From Chitinophaga pinensis (GTDB lineage: Bacteria; Bacteroidota; Bacteroidia; Chitinophagales; Chitinophagaceae), in assembly GCF_007896845.1 (NCBI RefSeq), contig NZ_VOHS01000021.1, positions 26,096-90,095 of the forward strand: 64,000 nucleotides of DNA. Reading direction: 5' to 3'. Of the stretch, positions 36,349 to 45,359 are shown in pieces. Both the position numbers and the translations under genes were made by a program. The notes beneath the pieces are model-generated. The model searched no databases and had not been told where the DNA came from. It saw only the letters and a list, made by a program, of their open reading frames with translations. The stretch's first letter is position 1; every line of letters begins with the position of its first letter.

Positions 36349-38859
36349 TTATGACTGAATCGATTTTGACTTGTTCGCCTTCACTCTTTGCACAATACTC
36401 ATTATAAACCCAAAAACCATCACCAGAATACCTAACCACAACACATTAATGTATGGGAATATAAATGCTTTCATCACAATATAATCCTTAAATGTATCTG
36501 ATTCCTTTACTTGTATCTGTATCTTTTTTTCTTTTGGCAGCACTTTGCTGAATTTCACATACAGCGACAGCGGAGCAACCGTATCCGGTACAATCACTTC
36601 GTAACTGCTGTCACGCAGACTATACACCGGCATCAGGTTGTACTGCTCGTTATTCTTCGTCACCACTCTCAATTGTGCACCTACTGCCAGATCATTTGGC
36701 TGTGGTGTGTAATTGCGGTTCTGTGGCTGCGGCTGAATACCTTCCAATATAATATAACCATTTGCAAAGAACACAGAATCACCCGGTGCAATGTCATGGT
36801 TGTTATATTGCGCCGTATCGCTGCCTGCATCCTTGATAGGTACTGCGGTAATATAAGTAAAGATATCTTTTGTCAGATAGTGTTTTGAATCCGGGTTAGG
36901 CGTCAGCTGCTGCTGTCCTTTGTTACTCAGGAACGCATCCGGATGCAGGGTAAATTTCTCAACGATATTACCGTTAGACGGGTCGCGACGCTCGTAACGT
37001 ACCAGATAATAGGTCTTCGCATCACCTTCTGCCAGAGAGTCACCGGCATAAGTTACATGATAATCCCCCATCTGTACCGGGAAGTTCTTTGGCAGCATCA
37101 GGTTTTCTCTTGGATTTTCCTTGCTTTCCTTTCCGAAGAATCCGCCATCCAGCATTTTCATCCTGTCGATGGAGATCACCTCTTTTCTGGAAGAAGAGAT
37201 CAGAATACCCAACAGCACCATCCCAAAACCAACGTGTGCAACGGAACCGCCTGCTACGCGTAATTTACCTTTCTGGCCAATTATAATGAACATTGCGTTT
37301 GCCACGATTGCATACACACTGGTAAACAGCATCATATAAATAGCTGACAGGAAACCTGCACCATAAGCGTCATAATTGATGTCTCCAAATACACCGATCA
37401 GACCGGTGATCACCAGACTGATCACAGTAGGAATACCGATCTTTTTAACGAAATGACCTTTAGGCGTGTCTTTATATTTCAGGTATTGTACAATCGCTGT
37501 CAGTACGCCTAACACAATTGCCACAAAAATCTGGATCTTATTATAATGGAATACGCTATCAGATGGAGGCGCGATGTCCTGTTCCAGCCCAAAGAGTTTT
37601 TTGATACCCAGTCCGTTGATGATCTTATTCCATACAGGGATGGAAGTTGTGAAAGTGATCTGGATAGCAGCGATCATCAGGATCAGTGCACCGATAAACA
37701 GCCAGAATTCACGGGAGTAGCTACTTGGATCTTTTTTCGCATCAGGAATTTCCTTACGTCTCACGATCAGCAAGGCAAATGCAGGTACAACGAATACTGC
37801 CATATAGACCAGCAGCTGGCCACTCATACCGAGGTCGGTAAATGAGTGTACAGAGGTATCACCTAACACACCGCTACGGGTCAGGAAGGTAGAATAGAGA
37901 ATGAGTACGAAAGTGATAAAGAAGAAAAAGAAGGTCGGTTTCAGCGCATGACCAGAAAACTTAAAGGCCAGCAGGGTATGTATACCTGCCACCAGTGTCA
38001 ACCATGGTACCAGCGATGCATTTTCTACCGGATCCCATGCCCAGTAACCACCGAAAGTCAGTGATTCGTATGCCCAGGCAGCTCCCATCATAATACCTGT
38101 ACCCAGGATCATTGCAGAGAACAGGGACCATGGCAGTGCAGGCTTGATCCATTCTTTATATTCACGGGTCCAGAGACCGGCGAAAGCATATGCAAAAGGA
38201 ATAATGGTAGAAGCAAATCCGAGGAACAGTACTGGCGGGTGGATCACCATCCAGTAGTTCTGCAGGGACAGGTTCAGTCCGTTACCATCCTTGATGAAGT
38301 CGAGATAATTGGCATTGGCTACCCATGGCAATCCCTGATTTTCTTCTGCCAGACGGAGCAGCAGGAATGGATTGCTACCTACGCGGTAATCTAATATATA
38401 GATACCGATCAGCATACTACCGAGGAAGATCTGCGCAAAAGACAGGGTCGCCATTACCGGCGCTTCCCATTTCTTTGCAAAACGGATCAGGAGAAGCCCT
38501 AATACACTGTGCCAGATGGACCATAACAGGAAACTACCTTCCTGATCAGCCCAGAAGCTGGAGAGCAGGTAACTTACCGGCAGGTCACGGGAAGAGTTCC
38601 TCCATACATATTTGTATTCGAAGTAGTGATTGTATAGTGCGTAGTACAGGCTGCCGAAAGTAGTGAAAACAGCGAGTGCCTGTATAATGAAGGCCCAGCG
38701 GGCCAGTTTTTTCCAGGAGTCCTTTAACAAATCGTCTTTGGACTGCACCGCCATAAAGTAGCTGATACTTGCTAATATAGCAGCGATAAATGCTAAAACT
38801 GCTGCAAAATGCCCTATCTGTCCGGGCAACAGATGTTCCCCTATGTATTTTGTATCCAA
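36349..38859 (-). CDS. ccmF: cytochrome c biogenesis protein, CcmF/CcsA type
   Basis: An 836-residue membrane protein of heme lyase type that attaches heme to apocytochrome c. The haem-handling WWD motif is visible in GGYWAWDPVENASLVPWL, with conserved His segments (NYWMVIHPPVLFLGFA; VAGIHTLLAF). About 13 to 15 helices are spread over the protein, with a periplasmic domain (about 560-790) before the last helix, as in CcmF. It follows ccmE by 85 bases; a perfect hairpin (38880-38899) lies between them. ccmA, B, C, D and H are not in the window. Confidence 0.9.
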   Translation of the reverse strand: MDTKYIGEHLLPGQIGHFAAVLAFIAAILASISYFMAVQSKDDLLKDSWKKLARWAFIIQALAVFTTFGSLYYALYNHYFEYKYVWRNSSRDLPVSYLLSSFWADQEGSFLLWSIWHSVLGLLLIRFAKKWEAPVMATLSFAQIFLGSMLIGIYILDYRVGSNPFLLLRLAEENQGLPWVANANYLDFIKDGNGLNLSLQNYWMVIHPPVLFLGFASTIIPFAYAFAGLWTREYKEWIKPALPWSLFSAMILGTGIMMGAAWAYESLTFGGYWAWDPVENASLVPWLTLVAGIHTLLAFKFSGHALKPTFFFFFITFVLILYSTFLTRSGVLGDTSVHSFTDLGMSGQLLVYMAVFVVPAFALLIVRRKEIPDAKKDPSSYSREFWLFIGALILMIAAIQITFTTSIPVWNKIINGLGIKKLFGLEQDIAPPSDSVFHYNKIQIFVAIVLGVLTAIVQYLKYKDTPKGHFVKKIGIPTVISLVITGLIGVFGDINYDAYGAGFLSAIYMMLFTSVYAIVANAMFIIIGQKGKLRVAGGSVAHVGFGMVLLGILISSSRKEVISIDRMKMLDGGFFGKESKENPRENLMLPKNFPVQMGDYHVTYAGDSLAEGDAKTYYLVRYERRDPSNGNIVEKFTLHPDAFLSNKGQQQLTPNPDSKHYLTKDIFTYITAVPIKDAGSDTAQYNNHDIAPGDSVFFANGYIILEGIQPQPQNRNYTPQPNDLAVGAQLRVVTKNNEQYNLMPVYSLRDSSYEVIVPDTVAPLSLYVKFSKVLPKEKKIQIQVKESDTFKDYIVMKAFIFPYINVLWLGILVMVFGFIMSIVQRVKANKSKSIQS

Positions 38860-38879
38860 GACCTGATATTATTAAAAGA

Positions 38880-38899
38880 CCGCAGACGGTCGTCTGCGG
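38880..38899. other. perfect hairpin between ccmE and ccmF
   Basis: CCGCAGAC and GTCTGCGG flank GGTC. There is no T run, so a processing or stability role in the ccmE-ccmF transcript is more likely than termination. Confidence 0.45.
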
Positions 38900-38944
38900 A
38901 CGAAGATTGAATAATAGTTATATGTGGAAGATGGCCTTTAATAA

Positions 38945-39337
38945 TTATGCTTTTCCAATCGCCACCTGATCGTTCTTATATTTTGAAGGACACTTCATCA
39001 GTATCTTGCTGCATTTGAACTCTCCATTAGACATTTTTCCGGTCAGTACCACACTCTCTGCCTTTTCGAAGTCAGTTGGCTTGGTACCATAGAAAACAAC
39101 AGGCTGGATCTCTCCTGTTTTATCAACTACATAAAAACGAAGCAGATTGGCATCTTTTACCGGATCATATTCCAGTGTCTTTGTTGTATCGAGCTTACCG
39201 ATCACCTGAAATTCCTTTCCTTCTTTCTGCCGGGCTGTCGCAAATGTCTCATAAGTACTGAAATCGCCTGCTACCGTTACAATTACGCCAATAGCTACAG
39301 CAATGAGTACCAGCAGGACAATATTAGATTTCTTCAT
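38945..39337 (-). CDS. ccmE: cytochrome c maturation protein CcmE, CxxxY type
   Basis: A 130-residue heme chaperone: one N-terminal membrane anchor (NIVLLVLIAVAIGVIVTVAG), then an OB-fold domain (FQVIGKLDTTKTLEYDP to VVLTGKMSNGEFKCSKIL). In E. coli CcmE the haem-binding site is HxxxY; here the equivalent segment is LMKCPSKYKND, giving Cys116 and Tyr120, the CxxxY variant. It is first of the ccmE-ccmF pair. A -7-like element (TAATTTTG) is at 39441-39434. Confidence 0.9.
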   Translation of the reverse strand: MKKSNIVLLVLIAVAIGVIVTVAGDFSTYETFATARQKEGKEFQVIGKLDTTKTLEYDPVKDANLLRFYVVDKTGEIQPVVFYGTKPTDFEKAESVVLTGKMSNGEFKCSKILMKCPSKYKNDQVAIGKA

Positions 39338-39656
39338 ATCGCAAATAATTCAGATTCTTCCTTAATGCATCCTTAATCAAAAGTGAAAAGCCGTACACTA
39401 TATTTTTCTTCGATATACAGTCTTTGTCATTAGCAAAATTACGCCAAAATGAACTTCGAGTGTCTTTTTTTACATAAAAGAACACATGATCTTTATCATA
39501 TAAATTATGAAAAATGGATGCAGCCCCAACTGTGGTGAGGCTCTTATGGTCAAAGCATCATAAATTACTATCTTTGCGCCGGAAAAATCGTTTTGTATGA
39601 ACGGTTTTTTCCCGGGACCGCCTGTAGGTGGCCTCTTTTTATCAAATTACATTATC
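39338..39656. other. 319-base divergent region between ccmE and the ureohydrolase
   Basis: It holds TAATTTTG on the minus strand (39434-39441) for ccmE and TATCTTTG on the plus strand (39569-39576) for the ureohydrolase. Nothing else was recognised. Confidence 0.45.
39569..39576 (+). promoter_or_regulatory. candidate -7 promoter element of the ureohydrolase gene
   Basis: TATCTTTG matches TAnnTTTG exactly. Transcription would start near 39583, making ATG 39657 more plausible than ATG 39597. Confidence 0.45.
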
Positions 39657-40700
39657 ATGGCGGATTTATCTCAATTTGATCCCAATTCGGTAAGCCTGTT
39701 GTCCAACAACATCTTTGGCCTGCCTACAACTGAAGAGGATGCAAAACTGGTACTATTACCTGTACCCTGGGAAGTGACGGTTTCTTATACGCACGGTACG
39801 GCCAGAGGTCCTGAACAGATCTTTAAAGCCTCTCTACAGGTGGACCTGTATGATACAGATGTAAAAGACGGATGGAAAAATGGGTTTTTCATGCGTGAAA
39901 TCGACAAACAGCTGCTGCTGCGTAGCGATTATCTCCGCAAAGAAGCTGAACTCTACCTTAAATTCCTGACGGAAGGTGGAGATGTCTGTGATAATGAATT
40001 TCTTAAAAAGACGCTGGTTGATGTCAATACCGGTACGGTGGCCATGAATGACTGGGTTTACCGTCAGACAAAAGACCTGCTGAACAGTGGCAAACTGGTC
40101 GCCCTTGTAGGTGGAGATCATAGCACCCCACTGGGTTTCTTCAAAGCCATCGGTGAGAAAAAAGGCGATTTCGGTATTCTTCAGATAGATGCACACTGCG
40201 ACCTCCGTAATGGTTACGAAGGATTCCAGTACTCCCACGCTTCTATCATGTATAATGCACTCAAGGAAGTTCCTCAGCTGACCAGACTGGTACAGATTGG
40301 TATCCGCGATTACTGCGAAGAAGAAATAGACTACATCAATAATAGTAATGGAAAAGTGGTGACCTTCTTCGATAAGGACATCAAAACCCGTCAATACGAA
40401 GGCGATACGTGGAAGATGATCTGTGACGATATCGTTGCGACACTCCCGCAACAGGTATATATCAGTTTTGATATTGACGGACTGGATCCGAAGCTTTGTC
40501 CGCGGACAGGTACTCCTGTACCAGGCGGCTTCGAGACAGAACAGTTATATTACCTCTTCCGTAAGATCATCAGCAGCGGCCGTAAATTAATCGGCTTTGA
40601 CCTGAATGAGGTAAGCACCTCTCATGATGAATGGGATGCGAATGTAGGTGCGAGGGTACTGTTTAAATTATGTAACCTGCTGATCCTGTCGAATCAGTAA
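39657..40700 (+). CDS. agmatinase/formimidoylglutamase-family ureohydrolase
   Basis: A 347-residue arginase-family enzyme that hydrolyses a guanidino or formimino compound at a dimanganese site. Metal motifs are GGDHS, QIDAHCDLR and SFDIDGLDP. The specific substrate (agmatine, formiminoglutamate or other) cannot be read from the motifs; no hut or spe gene is adjacent. ATG 39657 is chosen because the family-like sequence begins MADLSQFDP; an upstream in-frame ATG at 39597 would add 20 unusual residues. Confidence 0.87.
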   Translation: MADLSQFDPNSVSLLSNNIFGLPTTEEDAKLVLLPVPWEVTVSYTHGTARGPEQIFKASLQVDLYDTDVKDGWKNGFFMREIDKQLLLRSDYLRKEAELYLKFLTEGGDVCDNEFLKKTLVDVNTGTVAMNDWVYRQTKDLLNSGKLVALVGGDHSTPLGFFKAIGEKKGDFGILQIDAHCDLRNGYEGFQYSHASIMYNALKEVPQLTRLVQIGIRDYCEEEIDYINNSNGKVVTFFDKDIKTRQYEGDTWKMICDDIVATLPQQVYISFDIDGLDPKLCPRTGTPVPGGFETEQLYYLFRKIISSGRKLIGFDLNEVSTSHDEWDANVGARVLFKLCNLLILSNQ

Positions 40701-40810
40701 GAATCAGGAATTACGAATTAAGAATCTGGCTGCGGGGACGAGGGTGTATATATAATATATAGCCTCTTTTAAAAGGCGGCCTGATGGGATTTATATAAAA
40801 AAGACTGTTG

Positions 40811-41413
40811 ATGAGCGACAATATGACTAAATACAAGATCAGGATTCTCCAACCGAATGCTGAAACACGTCTTCGCATGCAACCTGTTATGCATGGACTG
40901 GCCGGCATTCTCTTTCTAATGAATGGAATAGGTGCATACAACAGTCCGTCTCCCAACTGGGTGATGGCTGTCTTTTTTATCCTGCTGGGTATTGGAAGTC
41001 TGGCGTTTCCGTTTTTTATGAAACGCTTCCGTAATATACAGTCTGCCAACAGTCTGGCTCGTCTGATTCAGGCATTTGTGAGTCTGACCGGTTGTCTGTT
41101 CTTTCTGAGTCATATGCAGCCGCTCATTGGTATCCTGCTGTTCCTGACAGGTGTTGCTTCTGCATACATCGGATGGGCTGAATATAAGCTGTTTCAGCCT
41201 TGCTACATCAGGATTGACATGATGGGACTGAGCCTGCCGGGTACCTTTTCGGACAAGGTGATTGGCTGGAACCAACTGAATAACGTAATTTTGCGGAATG
41301 ACCTGCTCACGATAGACTTCAAAAACAATAAAGTATTACAACTCGAAGTGCTTGACGAAACGGGTGCAACGACCGCGGAAGAAATGAACGCTTTTTTTAA
41401 AAGCAGGCTCTGA
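40811..41413 (+). CDS. membrane protein of unknown function, about four helices
   Basis: A 200-residue protein with four predicted membrane segments (around MHGLAGILFLMNGIGA, WVMAVFFILLGIGSLAF, LIQAFVSLTGCLFF, LIGILLFLTGVASAYIG), then a soluble PH-like tail with CYIRIDMMGLSLPG and LLTIDFKNNKVLQLEV. No named family is recognised. It starts after a short AT-rich tract with AATTA-type repeats and is followed after 48 bases by the radical SAM gene on the same strand, so the two may be co-transcribed. Confidence 0.75.
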   Translation: MSDNMTKYKIRILQPNAETRLRMQPVMHGLAGILFLMNGIGAYNSPSPNWVMAVFFILLGIGSLAFPFFMKRFRNIQSANSLARLIQAFVSLTGCLFFLSHMQPLIGILLFLTGVASAYIGWAEYKLFQPCYIRIDMMGLSLPGTFSDKVIGWNQLNNVILRNDLLTIDFKNNKVLQLEVLDETGATTAEEMNAFFKSRL

Positions 41414-41461
41414 TGACGCACCGGACAATATTACAAATTCAACAAGAAACTATCTGAACAT

Positions 41462-42757
41462 TTGAAACAGTCTCCATACATCCTTTACTCTGATGGTAAA
41501 GGGAACATTTTCGAAGACACTTCCATGCTGACTACCGGCCGTAGTGGCTGGGACGCGTGGCCGATCGATCCTGAAGAATGGATAGAATTACCGGAAGGTG
41601 GTTCTCTTTACGAACTGCCCGGACGCCGTGGTATCGGTCTGGATGCAAAAACCGGTGAAATGGGTATCTGCGATAAAGGATGGGCCGTTGCTGCCTTTAT
41701 TCCGCCTGCACATACCGGTTATTATCTGGCTGCATACGAAACGATGCCGGATGCACCTACCCTTCCACTTTTCTGCTATACAGCAGTAGGTTGGCTGGAT
41801 GGTAAGTTTTATGTACCTGCTACCCGTATCGAACAGGACATCCGTCAGGAATGTGCCGGTTTTGATGATAAAAAGGTAAAACAGGGTGTAGAGCAATTAC
41901 TGAATGCTTATCCGCACAACCGTCTGGTACAACATCTGGCTGATAACTGTGCGCTGACATACCACTGCCCTGCTGCCCGTAACTATTTCATGGGGCGCTG
42001 GGAGTGTCCTATTCCTTCTTCTCCTGCGTGTAACGCCAACTGTATAGGTTGTATTTCTTTCCAGCCGGAAGAAGAAACTATTGTATCTACACAGGATCGT
42101 CTGCGTTTCAAACCAACTGCAGAAGAGATCGTGGAATATACCGTGCCGCATCTGGAAACAGCGCCATTCCCGATCGTAAGCTACGGACAGGGTTGTGAAG
42201 GCGAACCACTGCTGATGTGGGAGACCATCCGCGAATCCATTATTGAGATCCGTAAGCACACACCGAAAGGAAGCATTAATATCAATACTAACGGTAGTAA
42301 ACCAGATGCAGTTCGTGAACTGTGTAAAGCAGGTCTGAACAGCATCCGTGTAAGTACCAACTCTGTACAGGAGAAATTCTATACGCCATACTACCGTCCG
42401 AATAACTACAAATTTGAGGACATCATTGAGAGTCTGAAAGTAGTACGTGAATTTGGTGGATGGACGTCTATTAACTACTTCACTTTCCCCGGTATGACTG
42501 ACAGTGTGGACGAATATGAAGCGCTGCGTAAAGTGATCAGGGAAACGGATCTGCAGATGATCCAATGGCGCAACTTCAATATCGATCCTGACTGGTATCT
42601 GGGTCGTCTGGGTATTACTGAAGTAGGTGACTGTCTTGGTATCAAACAATTGCAGGAGCTGATTCAGGAAGAATTCCCTCACCTGAAATATGGTTATTTC
42701 AATCCACCGATTGAAAGGATCAAAGGTGATTATGAGAAAGACTTCGCACACTATTAG
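41462..42757 (+). CDS. radical SAM protein
   Basis: A 431-residue enzyme with the radical SAM cluster motif CNANCIGC (Cys190, Cys194, Cys197) after an unusually long N-terminal region. Later strands show SYGQGCEGEPL, NINTNGSKP and IRVSTNS, the usual barrel order. Substrate unknown. TTG at 41462 is the likely start; no ATG lies upstream in frame, and the next Met would cut conserved-looking sequence. A bidirectional terminator follows. Confidence 0.85.
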   Translation: MKQSPYILYSDGKGNIFEDTSMLTTGRSGWDAWPIDPEEWIELPEGGSLYELPGRRGIGLDAKTGEMGICDKGWAVAAFIPPAHTGYYLAAYETMPDAPTLPLFCYTAVGWLDGKFYVPATRIEQDIRQECAGFDDKKVKQGVEQLLNAYPHNRLVQHLADNCALTYHCPAARNYFMGRWECPIPSSPACNANCIGCISFQPEEETIVSTQDRLRFKPTAEEIVEYTVPHLETAPFPIVSYGQGCEGEPLLMWETIRESIIEIRKHTPKGSININTNGSKPDAVRELCKAGLNSIRVSTNSVQEKFYTPYYRPNNYKFEDIIESLKVVREFGGWTSINYFTFPGMTDSVDEYEALRKVIRETDLQMIQWRNFNIDPDWYLGRLGITEVGDCLGIKQLQELIQEEFPHLKYGYFNPPIERIKGDYEKDFAHY

Positions 42758-42820
42758 TCAATGAAGAATTGAGTGCTTAGTGTCTTAAGATGATTTTAAA
42801 TTGTTTTTGAGATAAATGAG

Positions 42821-42855
42821 AAAGGCGTCTGCTGGTAGCGGACGCCTTTCTTTTT
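42821..42855. terminator. bidirectional terminator between radical SAM and MFS genes
   Basis: AAAGGCGTC-t-GCT and AGC-g-GACGCCTTT form a hairpin followed by CTTTTT on the plus strand, between convergent genes. Confidence 0.75.
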
Positions 42856-42878
42856 ATAATGTGTCAGATCAGACAATA

Positions 42879-44117
42879 CTAGCTCTTTGCCAGTATCTCT
42901 ACTTCTTTATTACCGGCTGTTTTTTTATATAGTATATAGAATCCGATGCCCGTCAGCGTACATAGTGCCGTTGTACAGTACCACCACGAAGAGAAGCCAT
43001 AATGCCCCACCATAAAGGATCCCAGTGTAGGTGCGAGGATACTTGAGATAGAGAATGACATGGTGTAAAGACCGGCGTATTGTCCGCGGTTATGGTCACT
43101 GCTTCTTGTTACAAAGAAGGAGTTCATAAAAGGAATGCTCAGCATCTCTCCTGCTGTGAACAGTAGTATAAATACAACACCTGCAGCTGCCACCGGCGGC
43201 AGTAAATTAAAGCTCAGATAGCCCACACCTGCCAGTATCACACCACGGGTGATGAACTGCAGACTATGCATTTTCCCTTCCAGTTTATATACCAACACCA
43301 TTTCGAAGAAAGCGACCAACAGGCCGTTCAGTCCCATCAGCATACCGATCTGCGCTTCCTGCATATTGGCCACTGATTTAAGATAGAGTGGCACCATGGT
43401 AGATAGTTGGAGAAAGCCGGTTGTAAATACCACGATCAGCAGTATGAAAGCCAGATAGACCCCGTCTTTATAAACACTATCTGAGTTATTGGTTTTGACG
43501 CAGTCCACCTGTTTGGGTGGTTTAGGGGCTACTTTTACTGGCGGAAGCAGTATCCGCATGATAATGATTGCGATGATACAACTTAAACCATCTACCCAGA
43601 ACAGGAGATGATAACTATAACCCGCCAGTATACCACCCAGTGCCGGTCCGACGGACCAGCCGAGGTTTGACGCCAGTCTGTTAAGTGAATAAGACCGCGT
43701 ACGATTCACTGCGGTACTATAGTAAGCTGTGGCGGCAACGTTTGCAGGTCTGAAGGCATCGCCCACGCAACTCAATACAAAGATGCAGACACAAAACTGT
43801 GGCAGGGTGCGCATTTGTCCGAGTACGAGGAAGATAAGTCCCTGCAGCAGCAGGCTCCAGAACTGTACGGGGTAAAAGCCTATCCTGTCGGAAAGCCGTC
43901 CGCCGATAAAAGATCCGCAGATAGCGCCTGTCCCGAAACAGGCCATTACAATACCAGCTTGTTCGATGGAAAAATGCAGTTCATGCGTCAGATATACCGT
44001 CATAAAAGGTATTACCATTGCGCCACTGCGATTGATTAACAAAACTACAGCCAACAGCCAGGTGGAGGGTGATAGGCCGGCATACGCCTTTTTGTACAAA
44101 GAAAAAATTGGTGACAT
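42879..44117 (-). CDS. major facilitator superfamily transporter
   Basis: A 412-residue protein with 12 predicted helices. The loop after helix 2 reads GGRLSDRIGFYPV, the MFS motif A, and the second half has a related loop (YKLEGKMHSL). Proton-coupled drug or sugar export/import is plausible (MdtH/EmrD-like length), but the substrate is unknown. It has its own promoter at 44139-44170, divergent from the TonB-like gene. Confidence 0.88.
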   Translation of the reverse strand: MSPIFSLYKKAYAGLSPSTWLLAVVLLINRSGAMVIPFMTVYLTHELHFSIEQAGIVMACFGTGAICGSFIGGRLSDRIGFYPVQFWSLLLQGLIFLVLGQMRTLPQFCVCIFVLSCVGDAFRPANVAATAYYSTAVNRTRSYSLNRLASNLGWSVGPALGGILAGYSYHLLFWVDGLSCIIAIIIMRILLPPVKVAPKPPKQVDCVKTNNSDSVYKDGVYLAFILLIVVFTTGFLQLSTMVPLYLKSVANMQEAQIGMLMGLNGLLVAFFEMVLVYKLEGKMHSLQFITRGVILAGVGYLSFNLLPPVAAAGVVFILLFTAGEMLSIPFMNSFFVTRSSDHNRGQYAGLYTMSFSISSILAPTLGSFMVGHYGFSSWWYCTTALCTLTGIGFYILYKKTAGNKEVEILAKS

Positions 44118-44138
44118 CCTGAAGCTCTAAAGATGGTA

Positions 44139-44170
44139 CAAAATTAGGTGAATAAAGTTGATGCCGGCAA
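44139..44170 (-). promoter_or_regulatory. promoter of the MFS gene
   Basis: On the minus strand, TTG (44170-44168), a 21-base spacer and TAATTTTG (44146-44139). The start is expected about 15 bases before the ATG. Confidence 0.55.
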
Positions 44171-44202
44171 TAATAATTGCACATGAAAAACAGTTAAATA
44201 TT

Positions 44203-44229
44203 TATCCGGTCCTGTTTCCGGACCGGATA
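44203..44229. promoter_or_regulatory. perfect inverted repeat in the MFS/TonB divergent region
   Basis: TATCCGGTCC (44203-44212) and GGACCGGATA (44220-44229) are perfect inverted arms with a 7-base spacer. Without a T run on either side, it is more likely an operator than a terminator. Confidence 0.4.
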
Positions 44230-44345
44230 GCCGGAAAGATTGGGATTCAGCGGATTATCCGGACAGGCAAAAACGCGCCTGATCAGAAAAACAGGACGGA
44301 CAGGACAGGCTGTATACACTTTAAAAATTATCCTTACTTTTGGGT

Positions 44346-45230
44346 ATGCCGAAAAAAGAAGACAATACAGACAAGAATTTAAAAGCAGCCGGCGCCACCA
44401 TTGCCGTACACGCATTAGTGTTAGTTGTGCTGTTACTGGCAGGGTTCTCCGCGCCACCGCCCTTACCGGATCAGGATCTTGGTATGGAAGTGAATCTCGG
44501 TACTTCAGATGAGGGTATGGGAGATGAACAACCATTGAACCCAAATCCACCGAGCAGTGGTGAAGCGAGTGCTTCTACGCCTCAGAACGAACCTGTGCCT
44601 TCGGCTGACAATGCTACTCAGGAAGACATTGCCACACAGGATGATGAAGAGGCTCCGGAGATCACCAAACCGGAAAAACCGGTAGAGAAACCAAGGGAAA
44701 CTAAAAACCTTGAACCAAAACCGACCAAAACACCTCCTAAAAAGAATTCAGATAATCCGCCGGCGCCGGTACCTCCTGCTCCGAAACCTAAAGCGGTATA
44801 CGCAGGTGGCAGTTCCAGCAGCAGCAACAGCGGTAATAATGCCCAGAGCAGCAACAACTCCAGCGGCGAAGGTAATACGGGTAAACCGGGCGACCGTGGC
44901 CAGATCAATGGTAATCCTGACGGCGGTGGTTATACCGGTGGCGGTCTTGGCGGTGGACGTTCAGACTTCCGTCTCAATGGCCGTACATTGCTCAGTAAAC
45001 CATCCCTGACCTACGATGGAGACGAATCAGGTTATATTGCGGTTAACATTAAAGTAGACAGACAGGGTAACGTGATCGCAACCTCGCATTCCCTGAAGGG
45101 TTCTACGCTGAATAACCCACGTCTGATCGAAATTGCAAAAAGAGCCGCCTCTCAGCTGAAATATAACGTAAACGACGACGCACCAGAAGTACAGTTCGCA
45201 CTTATTAGATTTTATTTTAAAGTACAATAA
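44346..45230 (+). CDS. TonB-like periplasm-spanning protein
   Basis: A 294-residue protein with a short cytoplasmic N-terminus, one membrane helix (ATIAVHALVLVVLLLAGF), a long Pro/Glu/Lys-rich then Ser/Asn/Gly-rich linker (about 40-210), and a C-terminal TonB/TolA-like domain (YIAVNIKVDRQGNV to ALIRFYFKVQ). It would link inner membrane energy to outer membrane receptors, but no ExbB/ExbD genes are beside it. ATG 44346 is used; an in-frame TTG lies 6 bases earlier. An exact TACTTTTG (44335-44342) sits so close that a leaderless mRNA is possible. Confidence 0.82.
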   Translation: MPKKEDNTDKNLKAAGATIAVHALVLVVLLLAGFSAPPPLPDQDLGMEVNLGTSDEGMGDEQPLNPNPPSSGEASASTPQNEPVPSADNATQEDIATQDDEEAPEITKPEKPVEKPRETKNLEPKPTKTPPKKNSDNPPAPVPPAPKPKAVYAGGSSSSSNSGNNAQSSNNSSGEGNTGKPGDRGQINGNPDGGGYTGGGLGGGRSDFRLNGRTLLSKPSLTYDGDESGYIAVNIKVDRQGNVIATSHSLKGSTLNNPRLIEIAKRAASQLKYNVNDDAPEVQFALIRFYFKVQ

Positions 45231-45250
45231 GATATTTAAATATATTTGCA

Positions 45251-45286
45251 TGGGAAGAGATCGCTGATCTTTTCCCATTTTCTTTT
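45251..45286 (+). terminator. terminator of the TonB-like gene
   Basis: TGGGAAGAGATC (45251-45262) and GATCTTTTCCCA (45266-45277), one wobble, 3-base loop, followed by TTTTCTTTT. Confidence 0.8.
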
Positions 45287-45359
45287 GTAGTGCCCGCCAA
45301 TAAACGGCTAGATTTTTGCGTTATTGGGGGGAAACCGAACTGCCAACTAATTACTGCAT

